From positions 1,346,001 through 1,410,000 of the forward strand of contig JAQFVV010012424.1 in assembly GCA_028023455.1 (NCBI GenBank): 64,000 nt of DNA, in the 5' to 3' direction. The notes below the pieces were generated by a model, which saw only the letters and a program-made list of their open reading frames with translations, was not told the DNA's origin and made no database searches. The number at the start of each line of letters is the position of its first letter. Within the stretch, counting starts at the first letter, position 1. Origin of the DNA: Epiperipatus broadwayi. Taxonomy: Eukaryota; Onychophora; Udeonychophora; Euonychophora; Peripatidae. This document shows, in pieces, positions 49,510 to 59,896 of the stretch. The translations under genes were made by a program, and so were the position numbers.

Positions 49510-50720
49510 ATATATATATATATTGTAATATTTTTACCTGCCTGACTAGGTCTCTGTATGCAATAAACTGCATGAGTTGATCAAGTTATGAAAAAGAAAA
49601 ATGTTTCACTCTTATTTCTAAAAAACATAATTATATTTCCTGATCAACTCTATCTAGGAATTGTTAAAATTACAATTGCCAACTGAATCAGTTTTTAATT
49701 TATAAATGAGGGCACCAGAATTGTTAGATTCACTGATTCTGCATCAAACATATAGTAACTTAACAGAAAATGAAGTAAAGATTGGGATTTTGATTACCTG
49801 GGGCTTAATTGATAAGTATTGACAAAGGTAAATTATCTGTTCTAATAAACTAACCCTACTAAATTTAATAATAAACATTAATAATGTACAATGAAAAAGT
49901 TGATGAAAGCAAAATATTTTATTCTAACAAACTTAAAATATTTTTAAGATAAATAATTAAATAAAATTGGAGAGTACATACATTAATCCAGATATTAAAT
50001 CAACTAATTAGATAAAATAATTAAAACCACTAAACAAAATGACAGTCTCTTTAATACGAAAATTAAAAGTCTATATCCAGATTGTATTATAAGCTTATAG
50101 GGAGAATTGTTTGCAAACTTTAAGTCACAATTAGGGTATGAAGAATCTTTGCTTGCTGATAAGTTTACATAGGTTATGGGTTACCATGCATGTTTTTTTC
50201 TGTGGTAGAAGGAGCTTGTGGCCATTGGTTATAAGAAATCTTGGTCTGTCCTAACCACTAGTCACAAAAGCTTTTCTGGTGTCCATCTTCAGGAACAATG
50301 TCAGCAAAAGCCTCACTCCACTCCAACATGCAGAATTATTTCAGTATAGAGTGGTCCTAGATATATTTTGTTATCCAGGACCAACCAAAAGAAAAAAATA
50401 GACAAGACCCTGATCAAACTGGTTTCCCCTTTTTATACTTGAGGTCCAGTTTTTAGACGTCTGTGCATACTTTTTACTCTTGTTAAAAATACACATTGAT
50501 AATCTTGTGCATCCTTTTGTATTTTTCAGTTACTAAGTTCTCCTTTTCATAAAGTCTTTCTGCCATCTTTAATTAACCAAAAAGATTTTTCTTTTAGCTT
50601 ATATGGATTAGTAATTTGTGTGTTTTTGTTCTTTCCATTTTTTACTTTTATTTTTAATTAGATATAAAAAATATGAATGAAAAATGTAACTTTCATTATA
50701 CGTTTTAAAAAAAAATTATA
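49510..50720. other. Intergenic DNA, nothing recognised
   Basis: The patch 50150-50460 is less A+T-rich than its surroundings, but I could not read a convincing protein from either strand. Confidence 0.45.
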
Positions 50721-50939
50721 CAAACAATATTTTATTCAATGTCATAATGTAACCATTACATAGCACCATTTGTAGAACATAAATTACTCCAGATGAATGA
50801 TGGTAGAGCAAGCAATCTTACATAAACTAAGCAACAAATCATGCAGTAATAATTTATTTACAAGAGTCCTTAATAATTGATGTACAATTTATTTTCTTTA
50901 ATAAAATTAACAATTCTTATAACAATATGCTTAAAAGAA

Positions 50940-52385
50940 AAGATTAAATTTTATTTGACAATTTAACAAATAATTTTCTAGCATTGTTTTGGTCCATGGG
51001 GGTATCATAACCATAGTGCTTCAACTTATCAGCCAAACTGTGTTAATATTGAAGATCTAAATAAGTAATTTACATATTCCACTTCCAGGAAAAAGTTATA
51101 CAAGAGTCTTTTTCATTTATCACATGAGTGTTATTAGTGATAAACGATGCCTCTTTAAATTTTCTTTTGTTAAGCTCAGCACAAACTATTTTAATATTCT
51201 GTGGATCAAAATCTTGGTCAGAATTGAGTTGATGCTCAAGAAACAACAACTTTACATTGGATTTTTTTTGTGTGTGAGAATACATATATTAAAATGTGCC
51301 AGCTAGTGGTGCTATTAGCTTGTGATTCAACCATAATAGACTGTTTTGCAACTATTTTCATTGCAACTAATTTTATAAACAACCTGGAGGGCCTGGTCTA
51401 GAGTCAACATATCCTTCATATTGTTTAAATGCCTAGGCAGATCCAGATAGGTTTTAAAGCTGACATTAAATGTGTCAGCACATATATTTATTAGCAGTTG
51501 TGGTAAACCAGACATGAAGAGGAGACTTATCTATCTAATAGCATTGTCATGTTCTGAAGGGTAGGTATTTAATGTAGAATAAAATTTTCTAAGCACTCTA
51601 AATTAAATGTTATGCTTATATTCTGTATTGACCAAATCTTCAATGTACATTTCAAAGTTATTCTTTTATCTACTTCATACTTGAATAACACTTGAGTTCT
51701 AGAGAGCAAACATTTATATTGAGCTGACTTGTGCAAAATAGGAGTGCATGACTGAGGATGTATAGCTCCACAAACGATGAATGGTTTGATCATCATTTTA
51801 TAATTTATTTTACTTTCAGATCTTTGAACTAAAGTTCCAAAAATTTTATACCCATGAACTTATCTTCTTGGCCTATAGTCCAAACTAAAGATGAGCTCTG
51901 CATTAAATCATTTCTTATTTTGTTAATATGATCCTCTGATACACATATTAACATATTGTCTACACAGTGCATAAAGAAAGAATTATTTGCTGTAGAAATA
52001 TATTTGGGGATAATTGTTTCTTTGTATTTATTTAACATTAGGATAGCAATCCCATAGGTCAGCCATGTTCCATCCTGTAAAGTTTGTTGTTAAATATCAA
52101 TCCATCTCAGTGCATCAACAACAAACTCTGTATTACTTTGATTAAAGCCTGAATTTCTTAATACTTTGTGGATTATATCTATAAAACTTTGACATGAGAT
52201 CAATCTGTATAACTCAATTATGTCAAGAGAAGCACGTTTAGATTGGGAGCTTAGTGTATGTGCATTTAACATCCACACCCAATCAAATGATGACTTAATT
52301 GTTAAGCCACCAAATCCTACATAGTCAGTGAGCCATTTAGCTATTTAATTAGTTAAAGAAAAAAGTAAAATTTTATAGAGTTACA
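50940..52385 (-). mobile_element. Second Penelope-like element (different clade), inserted in the duplicated segment
   Basis: Present here, absent from the right duplicate. Its flanks carry similar sequence (caattcttataacaata at 50919-50936 and caaatcgcataacaata at about 52385-52401), a candidate target duplication. Minus-strand order: RT fragments (52335-51829), connection region (51796-51569), linker plus GIY start (51515-51327), GIY-YIG C-terminus (51285-51070). It is more diverged than the element at 18-19.5 kb and of a different type. Confidence 0.8.
51070..52335 (-). pseudogene. Penelope-like RT plus GIY-YIG endonuclease, decayed
   Basis: Broken into five frames. GLTIKSSFDWVWML and ASLDIIELYRLISCQSFIDI (52320-52180) match the 'FDV.SLYTNIP' RT region. 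SFFMHCVDNMLICV is the catalytic YVDD box in altered form (CVDN), followed by WTIGQEDKFMGIKFLEL ('FT.E.E....FLD.'). TPILHKSAQYKCLLSRTQVL matches 'S.HP..HK.A....L..RA'. VVYKISCNENSCKTVYYG is the GIY-YIG start. LFLEHQLNSDQDFDPQNIKI and then NKRKFKEASFIT are the C-terminal 'A.EH...NH.IDF...KIL..E.....RK..EA..I' block. Stops separate the frames and a catalytic Asp is replaced by Asn, so it is inactive. Confidence 0.82.
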
Positions 52386-53125
52386 AATCGCATAACAATA
52401 ATTTATTTATAAAGTATAATCATTAACTAATATGCAATTTATTTCTTTAACAAAATCCTTTAATCTTTATACATTAGAGCATCAATATATTCATAGATAA
52501 TGTCACATTCACCATACCTTTAACCTGTCTTCAATAAACTTAAAAATATAATTCTATACATGTACGAATTCATAAATATAACATTTCTTCAATTTGCATG
52601 TCTTCTAGTACTTACACATACATATGTTCTATGTGGGATAGACATAAATGCTATTTTTATTATAATAATCATAAGGAAAGATCTTTTTTTAGATCCTATT
52701 CCTAAACATAACCACTTACATAATAATAACTGTAAAGGGATGGCCATTTTGCTCCTAAACCTAACTGAATACACCTTCTATATAGTAATTATAAGGAGTG
52801 GTGTTTTATCCTAAACCTAATTTAATACAATTACAATTTATACAGGGATGACTCATTCTAAGATCGATCCTTAACTCATTAAACTGATAGAATGTACTTT
52901 CCTATATGGATGCAATCATATGTAAACTATTAAACATTGAACAAACGACTGTTCATATATAAATCCACTTACATAAAATCCAAATTTCAATAATCAAATA
53001 TAAGTTTAACTATGAATGAATGAGATTAATAAAAATAATTAATTATAACATACACCAAATCTTTTAAAAACTTGTTTTTTATTTTTTTGCCACCAAAATG
53101 AAATATATATTAAAATAGATTTCCA

Positions 53126-53166
53126 ACGTTTCGACTATTTCTTTATTTTTTTCTATAGTCTTTTTC
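53126..53166 (-). ncRNA. Hammerhead-like hairpin of a Penelope end (decayed), left
   Basis: Minus strand: CCTTGAAAAA, hairpin GACTATAG...AATAGTC with a loop of about 14 bases, then GAAACGTTGGAAATC. Same layout as at 18.1 kb. The CUGANGA box is not preserved. Confidence 0.45.
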
Positions 53167-53466
53167 AAGGAACTAAAAATATATAAAAAGGAGAAAAAAA
53201 AAATTCATAAAAATTTTTAAAACAAACAAAAATAAAAATCCTGTCACATATACATACTATTTTGGAAAATATATTCTTTACTTACTATGATTTCTTTTCC
53301 CAACAGCTTCCAACTTTACATTTTGCCTAAATGAACATTTTATTGTTACAAAATATAGTTTTTTATTATCTTATCTTCAATTAACACATTTTTACATTCC
53401 TTTCTTGTTAAAAACAAAAACATTCTATTAAATTTCACAAATTTTTTTTTTCCCTTTTCCTTTACA

Positions 53467-53665
53467 TTATAATATTCTATTCAGAACAGGATTTAACATC
53501 TTTATGTATAAACTTTCCTTTTCAAATCTTTCTTTTTGTTTAATTATACATTCTAAAAGGGTTAATCTTAAAATTGACATGACCAAATTTTTCTTTATGT
53601 AAATATATTGCTGAATTTCTATCTGACAAATGTGTTAATTGAAGATAAGATAATAAAAAACTATA
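53467..53665 (-). pseudogene. Penelope-like GIY-YIG C-terminal remnant with one frameshift
   Basis: On the minus strand LQLTHLSDRNSAIYLHKEKF and GHVNFKINP are followed, after a one-base shift, by LLECIIKQKERFEKESLYIK and MLNPVLNRIL then a stop at 53467-53469. This aligns along its length with the C-terminus of the endonuclease at 18345-18540 (QHLGDKNSAIYIHKNKFKHG...ELNRML). The active-site 'YIG' part is missing. Its 5' side runs into the inverted arm. Confidence 0.85.
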
Positions 53666-53859
53666 TTTTGTAACAATAAAATGTTCATTTAGGCAAAATG
53701 TAAAGTTGGAAGCTGTTGGGAAAAGAAATCATAGTAAGTAAAGAATATATTTTCCAAAATAGTATGTATATGTGACAGGATTTTTATTTTTGTTTGTTTT
53801 AAAAATTTTTATGAATTTTTTTTTCTTTCTCCTTTTTATATATTTTTAGTTCCTTGAAA

Positions 53860-53900
53860 AAGACTATAGAAAAAAATAAAGAAATAGTCGAAACGTTGGA
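53860..53900 (+). ncRNA. Hammerhead-like hairpin of a Penelope end (decayed), right
   Basis: Plus-strand mirror of the left one: CCTTGAAAAAGACTATAG ... AAATAGTCGAAACGTTGG. Stem II-like pairing and GAAA are present; the CUGANGA box is absent. Confidence 0.45.
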
Positions 53901-54189
53901 AATCTATTTTAATATATATTTCATTTTGGTGGCAAAAAAATAAAAAACAAGTTTTTAAAAGATTTGGTGTATGTTATAATTATTTTTTAAAAGTATTTTG
54001 ACCACTTTTAATAAAGAATCTAAGGTGGAAGAGTTTATTTTTATTTATTTTAAAAATAATTACATTGTTAATTATGGTTATTAGAGACTTAAGCATTTAC
54101 AGAATTATCATTATTTCTTTACCCTTTTCTCTTATTAATAACTTATATAAAATTCATAAACTTAGCATACATATGTGATATATCATAAT

Positions 54190-54665
54190 TATTTTTTCTT
54201 TTAAAAATAATTGTAAAGATAGGGGGTTTGAACTCAAACTTTCAAGCAATAATATTGACATCAGCATGGGATTTGAGTTTTCATCATCAGATTTTCAATG
54301 ATATGGTTGGATGAAAAGTTGGAGGTTAGAGTAGATTGAAGCCTGTCCATTAAAGTGTGAAGATTTGCTATCTTAATATAAACTGAGCACTGATTATATA
54401 TGTGTGGGAAATGATAATCTGGACCAACTGACGAGTTCTGGTTTAGCATGAAATACATATATTGGTGATTATTTGTTTTTTCTACATGTGTGTGGTCATG
54501 GGTATCAGTTGTGTGAGATATGTGTGTGGTTATGGGTATAAGTTGTGGGATATAGTGTGTATAGTTGAAGGGTTCTTGAAAGTCTGAGTTCAAATCCCCT
54601 ATATTTACAATTAAACTCCAGGTTTGTGGAGAGTGCCTGGTTTTCAAATATTTAAAAAATAATTT
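54190..54665 (+). mobile_element. Hammerhead-bearing element, copy 9, best preserved
   Basis: The insertion is defined by the empty site at about 57995-58012 of the right duplicate. The ends GGGGGTTTGAACTCAAACTT...CAAG (54231-54247) and CTTGAAAGTCTGAGTTCAAA-TCCCC (54577-54600) are inverted repeats next to TA. Inside are TTCATCATCAGATTTTC, AGATTGAAGCCTGTCCATTA, CTTAATATAAACTGAGCA, the hammerhead at 54416-54470, and a short duplicated block GTGGT.ATGGGTAT.AGTTGTG. Outer A+T-rich inverted segments (aattattttttcttttaaaa / aaaaaataatttt) suggest the full element is a little longer than the GGGG ends. Confidence 0.85.
54416..54470 (+). ncRNA. Type I hammerhead ribozyme, all core positions intact (predicted)
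   Basis: Stem I: AATC (54416-54419) and CCAA (54424-54427) pair with GATT and TTGG on the 3' side (TTGGTGATT, 54462-54470), leaving a bulge around TGGA. Core box one is CTGACGA at 54428-54434; the variable seventh position is allowed. Stem II is GTTCTG-GTT-TAGCAT, with one mismatch and two G-U pairs. Core box two is GAAA at 54450-54453. Stem III is ATA-CA-TAT, ending in U at 54460 and A at 54461. The expected cut (NUH) is between 54461 and 54462. Such a very short stem III is usual for animal retroelement hammerheads, which often need dimeric RNA. Confidence 0.72.
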
Positions 54666-55109
54666 TAACAAGTAAAAAAAAGTTATTGCAAATTCATTAA
54701 TTGACAATTTCTTTGAAATAATATCGTGATAATAAGCCTTATTTACAAATTCAGATTAGTTAAAATAAAGTACAACTCAGACTTTAAATATAAGACTCAC
54801 CAGAACAAAATAATTGCTATTTACTTCTTTTTGACAAATATTAAAGTTCATTTTGGGTCATAATAGTCTTGTAATTTTTAGCCTTCATTTAAATGAGCAC
54901 TAATTCTTCATTTCCACAGCGTTATTGAAAGTATCATTCAAAGTGTTCAAGATTAGATCTAGCTAACTGTTAATAGCGTCCTTCATTTTTATCCACAAAG
55001 CGTGAAATCCTGGTATTTTAATAAAGTAATATTCCCTTCTGATTAAAAAAAAAACAACTGATTGTTTAATATCCAAAACTTAGTTTTTTTCTTGAATCTG
55101 GTTTTAGTT

Positions 55110-55203
55110 TTTTTTTTTTTTCATATGTCAAAGCATTGACTGGAAAGCGAACACAGGCCAGCTGCTTGGAAGGTGGCTATGCTAACCAACAAAAACTCTT
55201 GAC
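55110..55203 (-). mobile_element. tRNA-derived SINE, copy 5 (minus), with 9-bp target duplication
   Basis: On the plus strand a T-run and CATATGTCAAAGCATTGACT are followed by GGAAAGCGAACACAGGCC, AGCTGCTTGGAAGGTGGC, TATGCTAACCAACAAAAACT and CTTGAC. GTTTTAGTT flanks it at 55101-55109 and 55204-55212. The right duplicate has no SINE at the matching place (about 58440-58465), which proves insertion after the duplication. Confidence 0.88.
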
Positions 55204-55324
55204 GTTTTAGTTCTTTTTTTTTTCATTTTTTAAAATAAATTTGCATATCATTTTGAAAAAAAATAATCTTTTTTTAATTTTATTTATTAAAATGAATAAT
55301 AGATTGTTCATTTCAAATTCTTGA

Positions 55325-56080
55325 GCTTAAAAACAAAAAACAAAAGATTGTATTTATTAAAAGTTTTTTTTTGGATGTCCATTGGACACTTTATAAACCG
55401 TTTATCCAACCATTAGTCAATAAGTAAGATTGTTCGGATGTAATTTGATAATAAACTCTTTCTGAGGGCTTTATCTTTTGTGGTAATTATAGAGAAGAAG
55501 CAATTGATGTGAGAAAAAAATATGTTTTATTTCTTCCCAGTTGTAAGTAAAGTTGACAATCAGTAAACTTCTTGTTGTGCATAACTCTGTAGAAATACAA
55601 TACATCCATGATTGCTTAATACTGTTGCATTTCATTATCCAATAGATTAATCAGTATGGGAGGCAAGTCTTCATTTAGTTTTTGTGTTAACAGTGATTCC
55701 ATTTTATTTTGGGGATAAAGTAAACTTTGTTCTATTTTTATTTGCATTTGTTAATTTGGTTGTGAGATTATGGTAGCATTGGATATAGTCATCACATTCT
55801 TTTGATCCATATGACTTTAGTTTTGAGCTTTCAGGATTATTTTTATGTATTTGGATGTTTAGTTTTAGTAGTTCCTGTTGCTTTCAATTTTATTCAGTAG
55901 TTGTAGTTTATTATTACCTATTTGTGTTAGTTCAAGATGTTCACTTTCTGCTATTTGTTCTTTTATATGACCATGTTTGTGTTCATTTTGTGAATTTTCC
56001 TCTAATACTTTTGGTTCAGATTCCTATAAAAATCCATGATGTATTTTTGGTTCATTTTCTGACTTTAAAAGCAAATGAGT
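55325..56080. other. Intergenic DNA, nothing recognised
   Basis: It may contain 3' sequence of the degenerate frame that ends at 56081, but no motif is visible. Confidence 0.4.
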
Positions 56081-56760
56081 TTAAGTATTGTTCATGATTT
56101 GATCCATTGTTTCTTCTTCAGTTTGTACTTGTTTCTTTTTTAACTCATCATCTATTTGCTTTGAATTATCTAATTTTTGCTCTAGTTTAAATGGTCTGAA
56201 AAAATTATCCATCTGTTTTTGATTAGCTTTATGATTATCTTTCAATATTTGGTTTATTTGCTCCAGTTGATTTTGATTATTTTGATGAATATTTTGCATA
56301 GTTTGATTTATTTGTTCCATTTGCTTTTGATTGTGCTCCATTAATTCAATTCCATTTGTCTAAATAATGTCTTAATCATCTGTATCATGTCTAATTATTG
56401 ATGGTGCAGTATTTTTATGCAGTTTTACTTCTTTATTAATGCCTTTATATTTTATTTGTTTGTATGAATCACTAACTGCATAGACATTGTCTATATCTAA
56501 AGTTTCTAAGCTGTCTTATTCACCACTAGTTTCAGAAGTATTTGCTTCCACTATTTCCTGCTGCTCACCATTCTTTTTTATTTTCATTCTCCATTGTAAT
56601 AATCTTCAAAATTTTTAAATGCAATAAACTGATTAGGTGCTATACATTTGTAAATGGACACATCACCAATAATGCCAAATCATCTTCTGGAATATCACAT
56701 ATACTTGTATGTTTTCTTCACAGTACATCTTGCTTTGTTTTTTTTTGTTGTTGCTTTTTT
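56081..56760 (-). pseudogene. Degenerate gene or retroelement ORF: RRM-like fold then glutamine-rich coiled coil
   Basis: Minus strand, several frames. CDIPEDDLA and, after a shift, FGIIGDVSIYKCIAPNQF plus IAFKNFEDYYNGE (56705-56590) have the pattern of an RNA-recognition motif ('.IP.DL...FG.I.DV.I......FIAF..FED...'). After another shift KNGEQQEIVEANTSETSGE, a stop, and DSLETLDIDNVYAVSDSYKQ follow. After two more stops comes an 86-codon open stretch (MEHNQKQMEQINQTMQNIHQ ... LEQINQILKDNHKANQKQMD), a heptad-like coiled coil, with QTEEETMDQIMNNT at the end. At least two stops plus frameshifts make it non-functional. It could be a processed pseudogene, a retroelement ORF1/gag-like protein, or a decayed host exon. 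I do not recognise the family. Confidence 0.45.
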
Positions 56761-57028
56761 GTTTTGTTTTACAATATAGGAAAAAATTATTGTCTAGTCA
56801 CCCATATCATTCATCAAACTCAGGCAAATAGGTCTTTATAATAATTGAAAATGGAATCCCTCATCCTGGGTGAACCAAAAATTTACAAATAAATGATATA
56901 TTATGTAATAGTCAGACTAGCATATTTCACAATTTTACATTTTCTCTATTTATTTATTTACATTACATAAGTTACTTGGGCGCCACCTACCTTTAAGTAT
57001 CAGGAAAAAAGTAATACAAGTATATTTA

Positions 57029-58575
57029 AAACACTATTTTATTCAATATAATAATGTAACCATTCTATAACACAATTTGTATTGCCAGGTGAAATCAGAG
57101 AGAACATAAATTACTCCTAATGAATGATGGTAGACCAAGCAATCTTGCATAAAGTAACAAATCATGCAATAATAATTTATTTACAAGCATACTTATTAAT
57201 TGATGTTCAATTTATTTTTTTAAATAAAATTAACAAATCATATAACAATAAATTAAAATTTATTTCTTTAACAAAATCCTTTAATCTTTATACATTGTAA
57301 TATCAATATAATCATAATGTCACATTTGCAATACTCTTTAACCCTGTCTTCAATAAACTTAAAATATAATTCTATGGCTGAATGAATTCATAAATATAAC
57401 ATTTCTTCAATTTACATGTCTCCTAGTACTTACATATACATATGTTCTATATAGGATAGACATCAATGCTATCTTTATTATAATAATCATAAAGAATGGT
57501 CTTTTTTTAGATATTATTCCTAAACATAACCACTTATATAATAATATTATAAAGGGATGGACATTTTGGTCCTAATCCCAACTGAATAAACATTCTATAC
57601 AATAATTATAAGGAGTAGCCTTTTGTCCTAAATCTAATTTAATACAACTACAATTTATACAGGGATGATTCATTCTGAGATTGATCCCTAACTCATTAAA
57701 CTGATAGGAATGTATTCTCCTGTATGGATGCAATCATATATAAACTATTAAATAGTGAACAAACAACTGTGCATATATAAATCCATCTCCATAAAATACA
57801 AATTTCAATAATTAAATATAAGTTTAACTGTGAATGAATGACTCTGATGGAAATAATTACATCATTAATTACAGTTATTTGAGACTTAGGCAATTTATAT
57901 GTGTGCATTGCATTTACAGAATTATCATTATTTCTTTACTCTTTTCTCTTATTAATAACTTATATAAAATTCATAAACTTAGCATACGTATGTGATATAT
58001 AATTTAACAAGTAAAGAAAAGTTATTACAAATTTATTTCATTTTATCTAATTGACAGTTTCTTTGAAATAATATCCTGATAATAAGCTTATTTACAAATT
58101 CAGATTAGTTAAAATAAAGTACAAATCGGACTTTAAATATAAGACTCACCAAAACAAAATAATTGCCATTTACTTTTTTCTGACAAATATTAAGTCCATT
58201 TAGGGTCATAATAGTCTTGTAATTTTTAGTCTTCATTTAAATGAGCACAAATTTTTCATTTCCACTGGAGTTATTCGAAGTGTTCCAGATTAGATCTAGC
58301 TATCTGCTAGTAGTGTCCCTCCATTTTATTCACAAGGCATGGTGAAATCCTGGGATTTTAATGATTCCCTTCTGATTACAAAAAAAAAAAAAAAAACTGA
58401 TTTTTTTTATATCCCCCAAACTTAGTTTCTTTCTTGAATCTTTTTTTTTTACTTTTATTTTTTTTTTTTTTTTAAATAAATTTGTATATCATTTTACTTA
58501 GAAGGAAAAAAAATATTTTTATTTATTTATTGAAATGAATAATAGATTGTTTATTTCAATATATATGTAGTAATA
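57029..58575 (+). repeat. Segmental duplication, right copy (empty sites)
   Basis: Direct copy of 50722-55320 without its four insertions, so about 1.5 kb versus 4.6 kb. It has its own small differences, such as an extra ATTGCCAGGTGAAATCAGAG near 57088 and a short insert GCAATTTATATGTGTGCATT near 57890. No gene is visible in the ancestral segment. Confidence 0.9.
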
Positions 58576-58579
58576 ATTG

Positions 58580-59635
58580 ATATCAAGAATTTAAAGATAC
58601 AAAATATTGTAAAGAGCAACTACTCTTCACACGTGCACCATGGGTCACCCATGCTCTTAAAATATTTATTGATGTAAGAATGCATGTCTATTTTATAGCA
58701 CGTAATTTATTTCTGCAACATTTCATATTTTTAAATGACTATATTATCAGTTATAAACCTAAATGCTAAGTAATAGGCTCAGTATCAAAAATAGTTAAAA
58801 ATGAGCAACTTTTTCTTCCCTGTGATATATAATCGGAACTTGTACAAGTGATTTGTCAATTTTAAACCAGGCTTGCAATATTATCAAGATTTAATTCAAA
58901 CACAGACATTAAATAATTAAATAAATATGCTATATAGTATCATAGTTTAGCTATTTACCACAAAAATTCAAAGGTGCTAGAAAGTTTGGATCATAAGTTT
59001 ACCAAATGAAATGTAACAATGTTTCCAACTGTTGTAGATCATATTCAGTGCTTTCCTGACATCAAAAAATTTAGAAACCAAAAAAAAAACAAGTTGGATA
59101 CTCGTGATTTTACTGCCGTAAATAGTTCAAAACATTTGAAATGATTCAGTAGTAGTTTTCCCCAATTTGTAGCAAAATGTAATATTAGCATGGTTGTTCC
59201 ATTGAGGTTTTTAAGAACAAAATATGCACATGTAATGTCACACCTCATGATCCAGATATGCTAACACCTTCAAATTTATGTAATAAATAGCTAAACTATG
59301 TCACTATGTAACACATGCATTGATTCAGAGATGATGCTGCAAGCCGCTTGGAAAAGGAAGTAGTCACGTATTCATTGAGAGATACTATATGCGTGTGTTT
59401 ATATACATAATATTAAAACACACATCTACCCACACTATATATATAATTCTAATATTGGACATTACTGAATAATATACTTTATAAAACATCTCTTGCTGAA
59501 AATACATTAAGGAATATTAATTAAATCACAGTGAATAAAACAATATATAAAAGAGAAAATTAAATAATTTCATTTAATTTATATTATACAAATATATATT
59601 GAAATAAGCAAATAGTTTATACTTTGTGGCTAATT
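58580..59635. other. A+T-rich intergenic DNA, nothing recognised
   Basis: Small frames only. Confidence 0.5.
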
Positions 59636-59638
59636 ATG

Positions 59639-59896
59639 AATCAAAATATATAAAATGCGCTAACACGCACAAGCACACAAAGCTAAAAACAAATAAAGAA
59701 AAATATATATTATTTTAATATCTATTTATTAAATGGCTAAGCGCTTTCAAGGTTCAAAGTCCTCATAATCATAGGACTTTGAACCTTGAGAGCGCTTAGT
59801 CATTTAATAAATAGATATTAAAATAATATATATTTTCTTTATTTGTTTTTAGCTTTGTGTGCTTGTGCGGGTTAGCGCATTTTATATATTTTGATT
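59639..59896. repeat. Near-perfect 258-bp palindrome
   Basis: AATCAAAATATATAAAATGC ... GGTTCAAAGTCCT at the left and AGGACTTTGAACC ... GCATTTTATATATTTTGATT at the right pair along about 124 bases with only a handful of mismatches, leaving a loop of about 9 bases. The arms include TGGCTAAGCGC and GGTTCAAAGTCC, which look like tRNA box A and box B at close spacing. Confidence 0.92.

Larger units (their letters stand above)
53031..53989. mobile_element. Inverted pair of Penelope-like 3' ends (about 358-bp arms)
   Basis: The arms 53031-53389 and 53632-53989 are near-identical inverted copies. They include TAACATACACCAAATC at the outside, CCAACGTTTCGACTATTTCT and TATAGTCTTTTTCAAGGAAC near 53130-53165 and their complements near 53850-53900, and GCTTCCAACTTTACATTTTG inside. 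The spacer holds a GIY-YIG remnant. The right duplicate lacks this block; AAAATAATTA flanks it on both sides (about 53031 and 54050). The arms continue outside the ribozyme-like hairpins, so two element ends are joined head to head. Confidence 0.85.
50722..55320 (+). repeat. Segmental duplication, left copy (with four insertions)
   Basis: Collinear with 57029-58575 in the same orientation. Shared blocks: 50722-50935 with 57029-57250; 52430-53020 with 57258-57845; 54055-54185 with 57845-57995; 54668-55100 with 58012-58440; 55228-55312 with 58465-58570. Diagnostic shared phrases include GGGATAGACATAAATGCTAT and CATAACCACTTA. The unmatched intervals of this copy correspond to a Penelope-like element, an inverted Penelope pair, a hammerhead element and a SINE. 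Confidence 0.9.
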
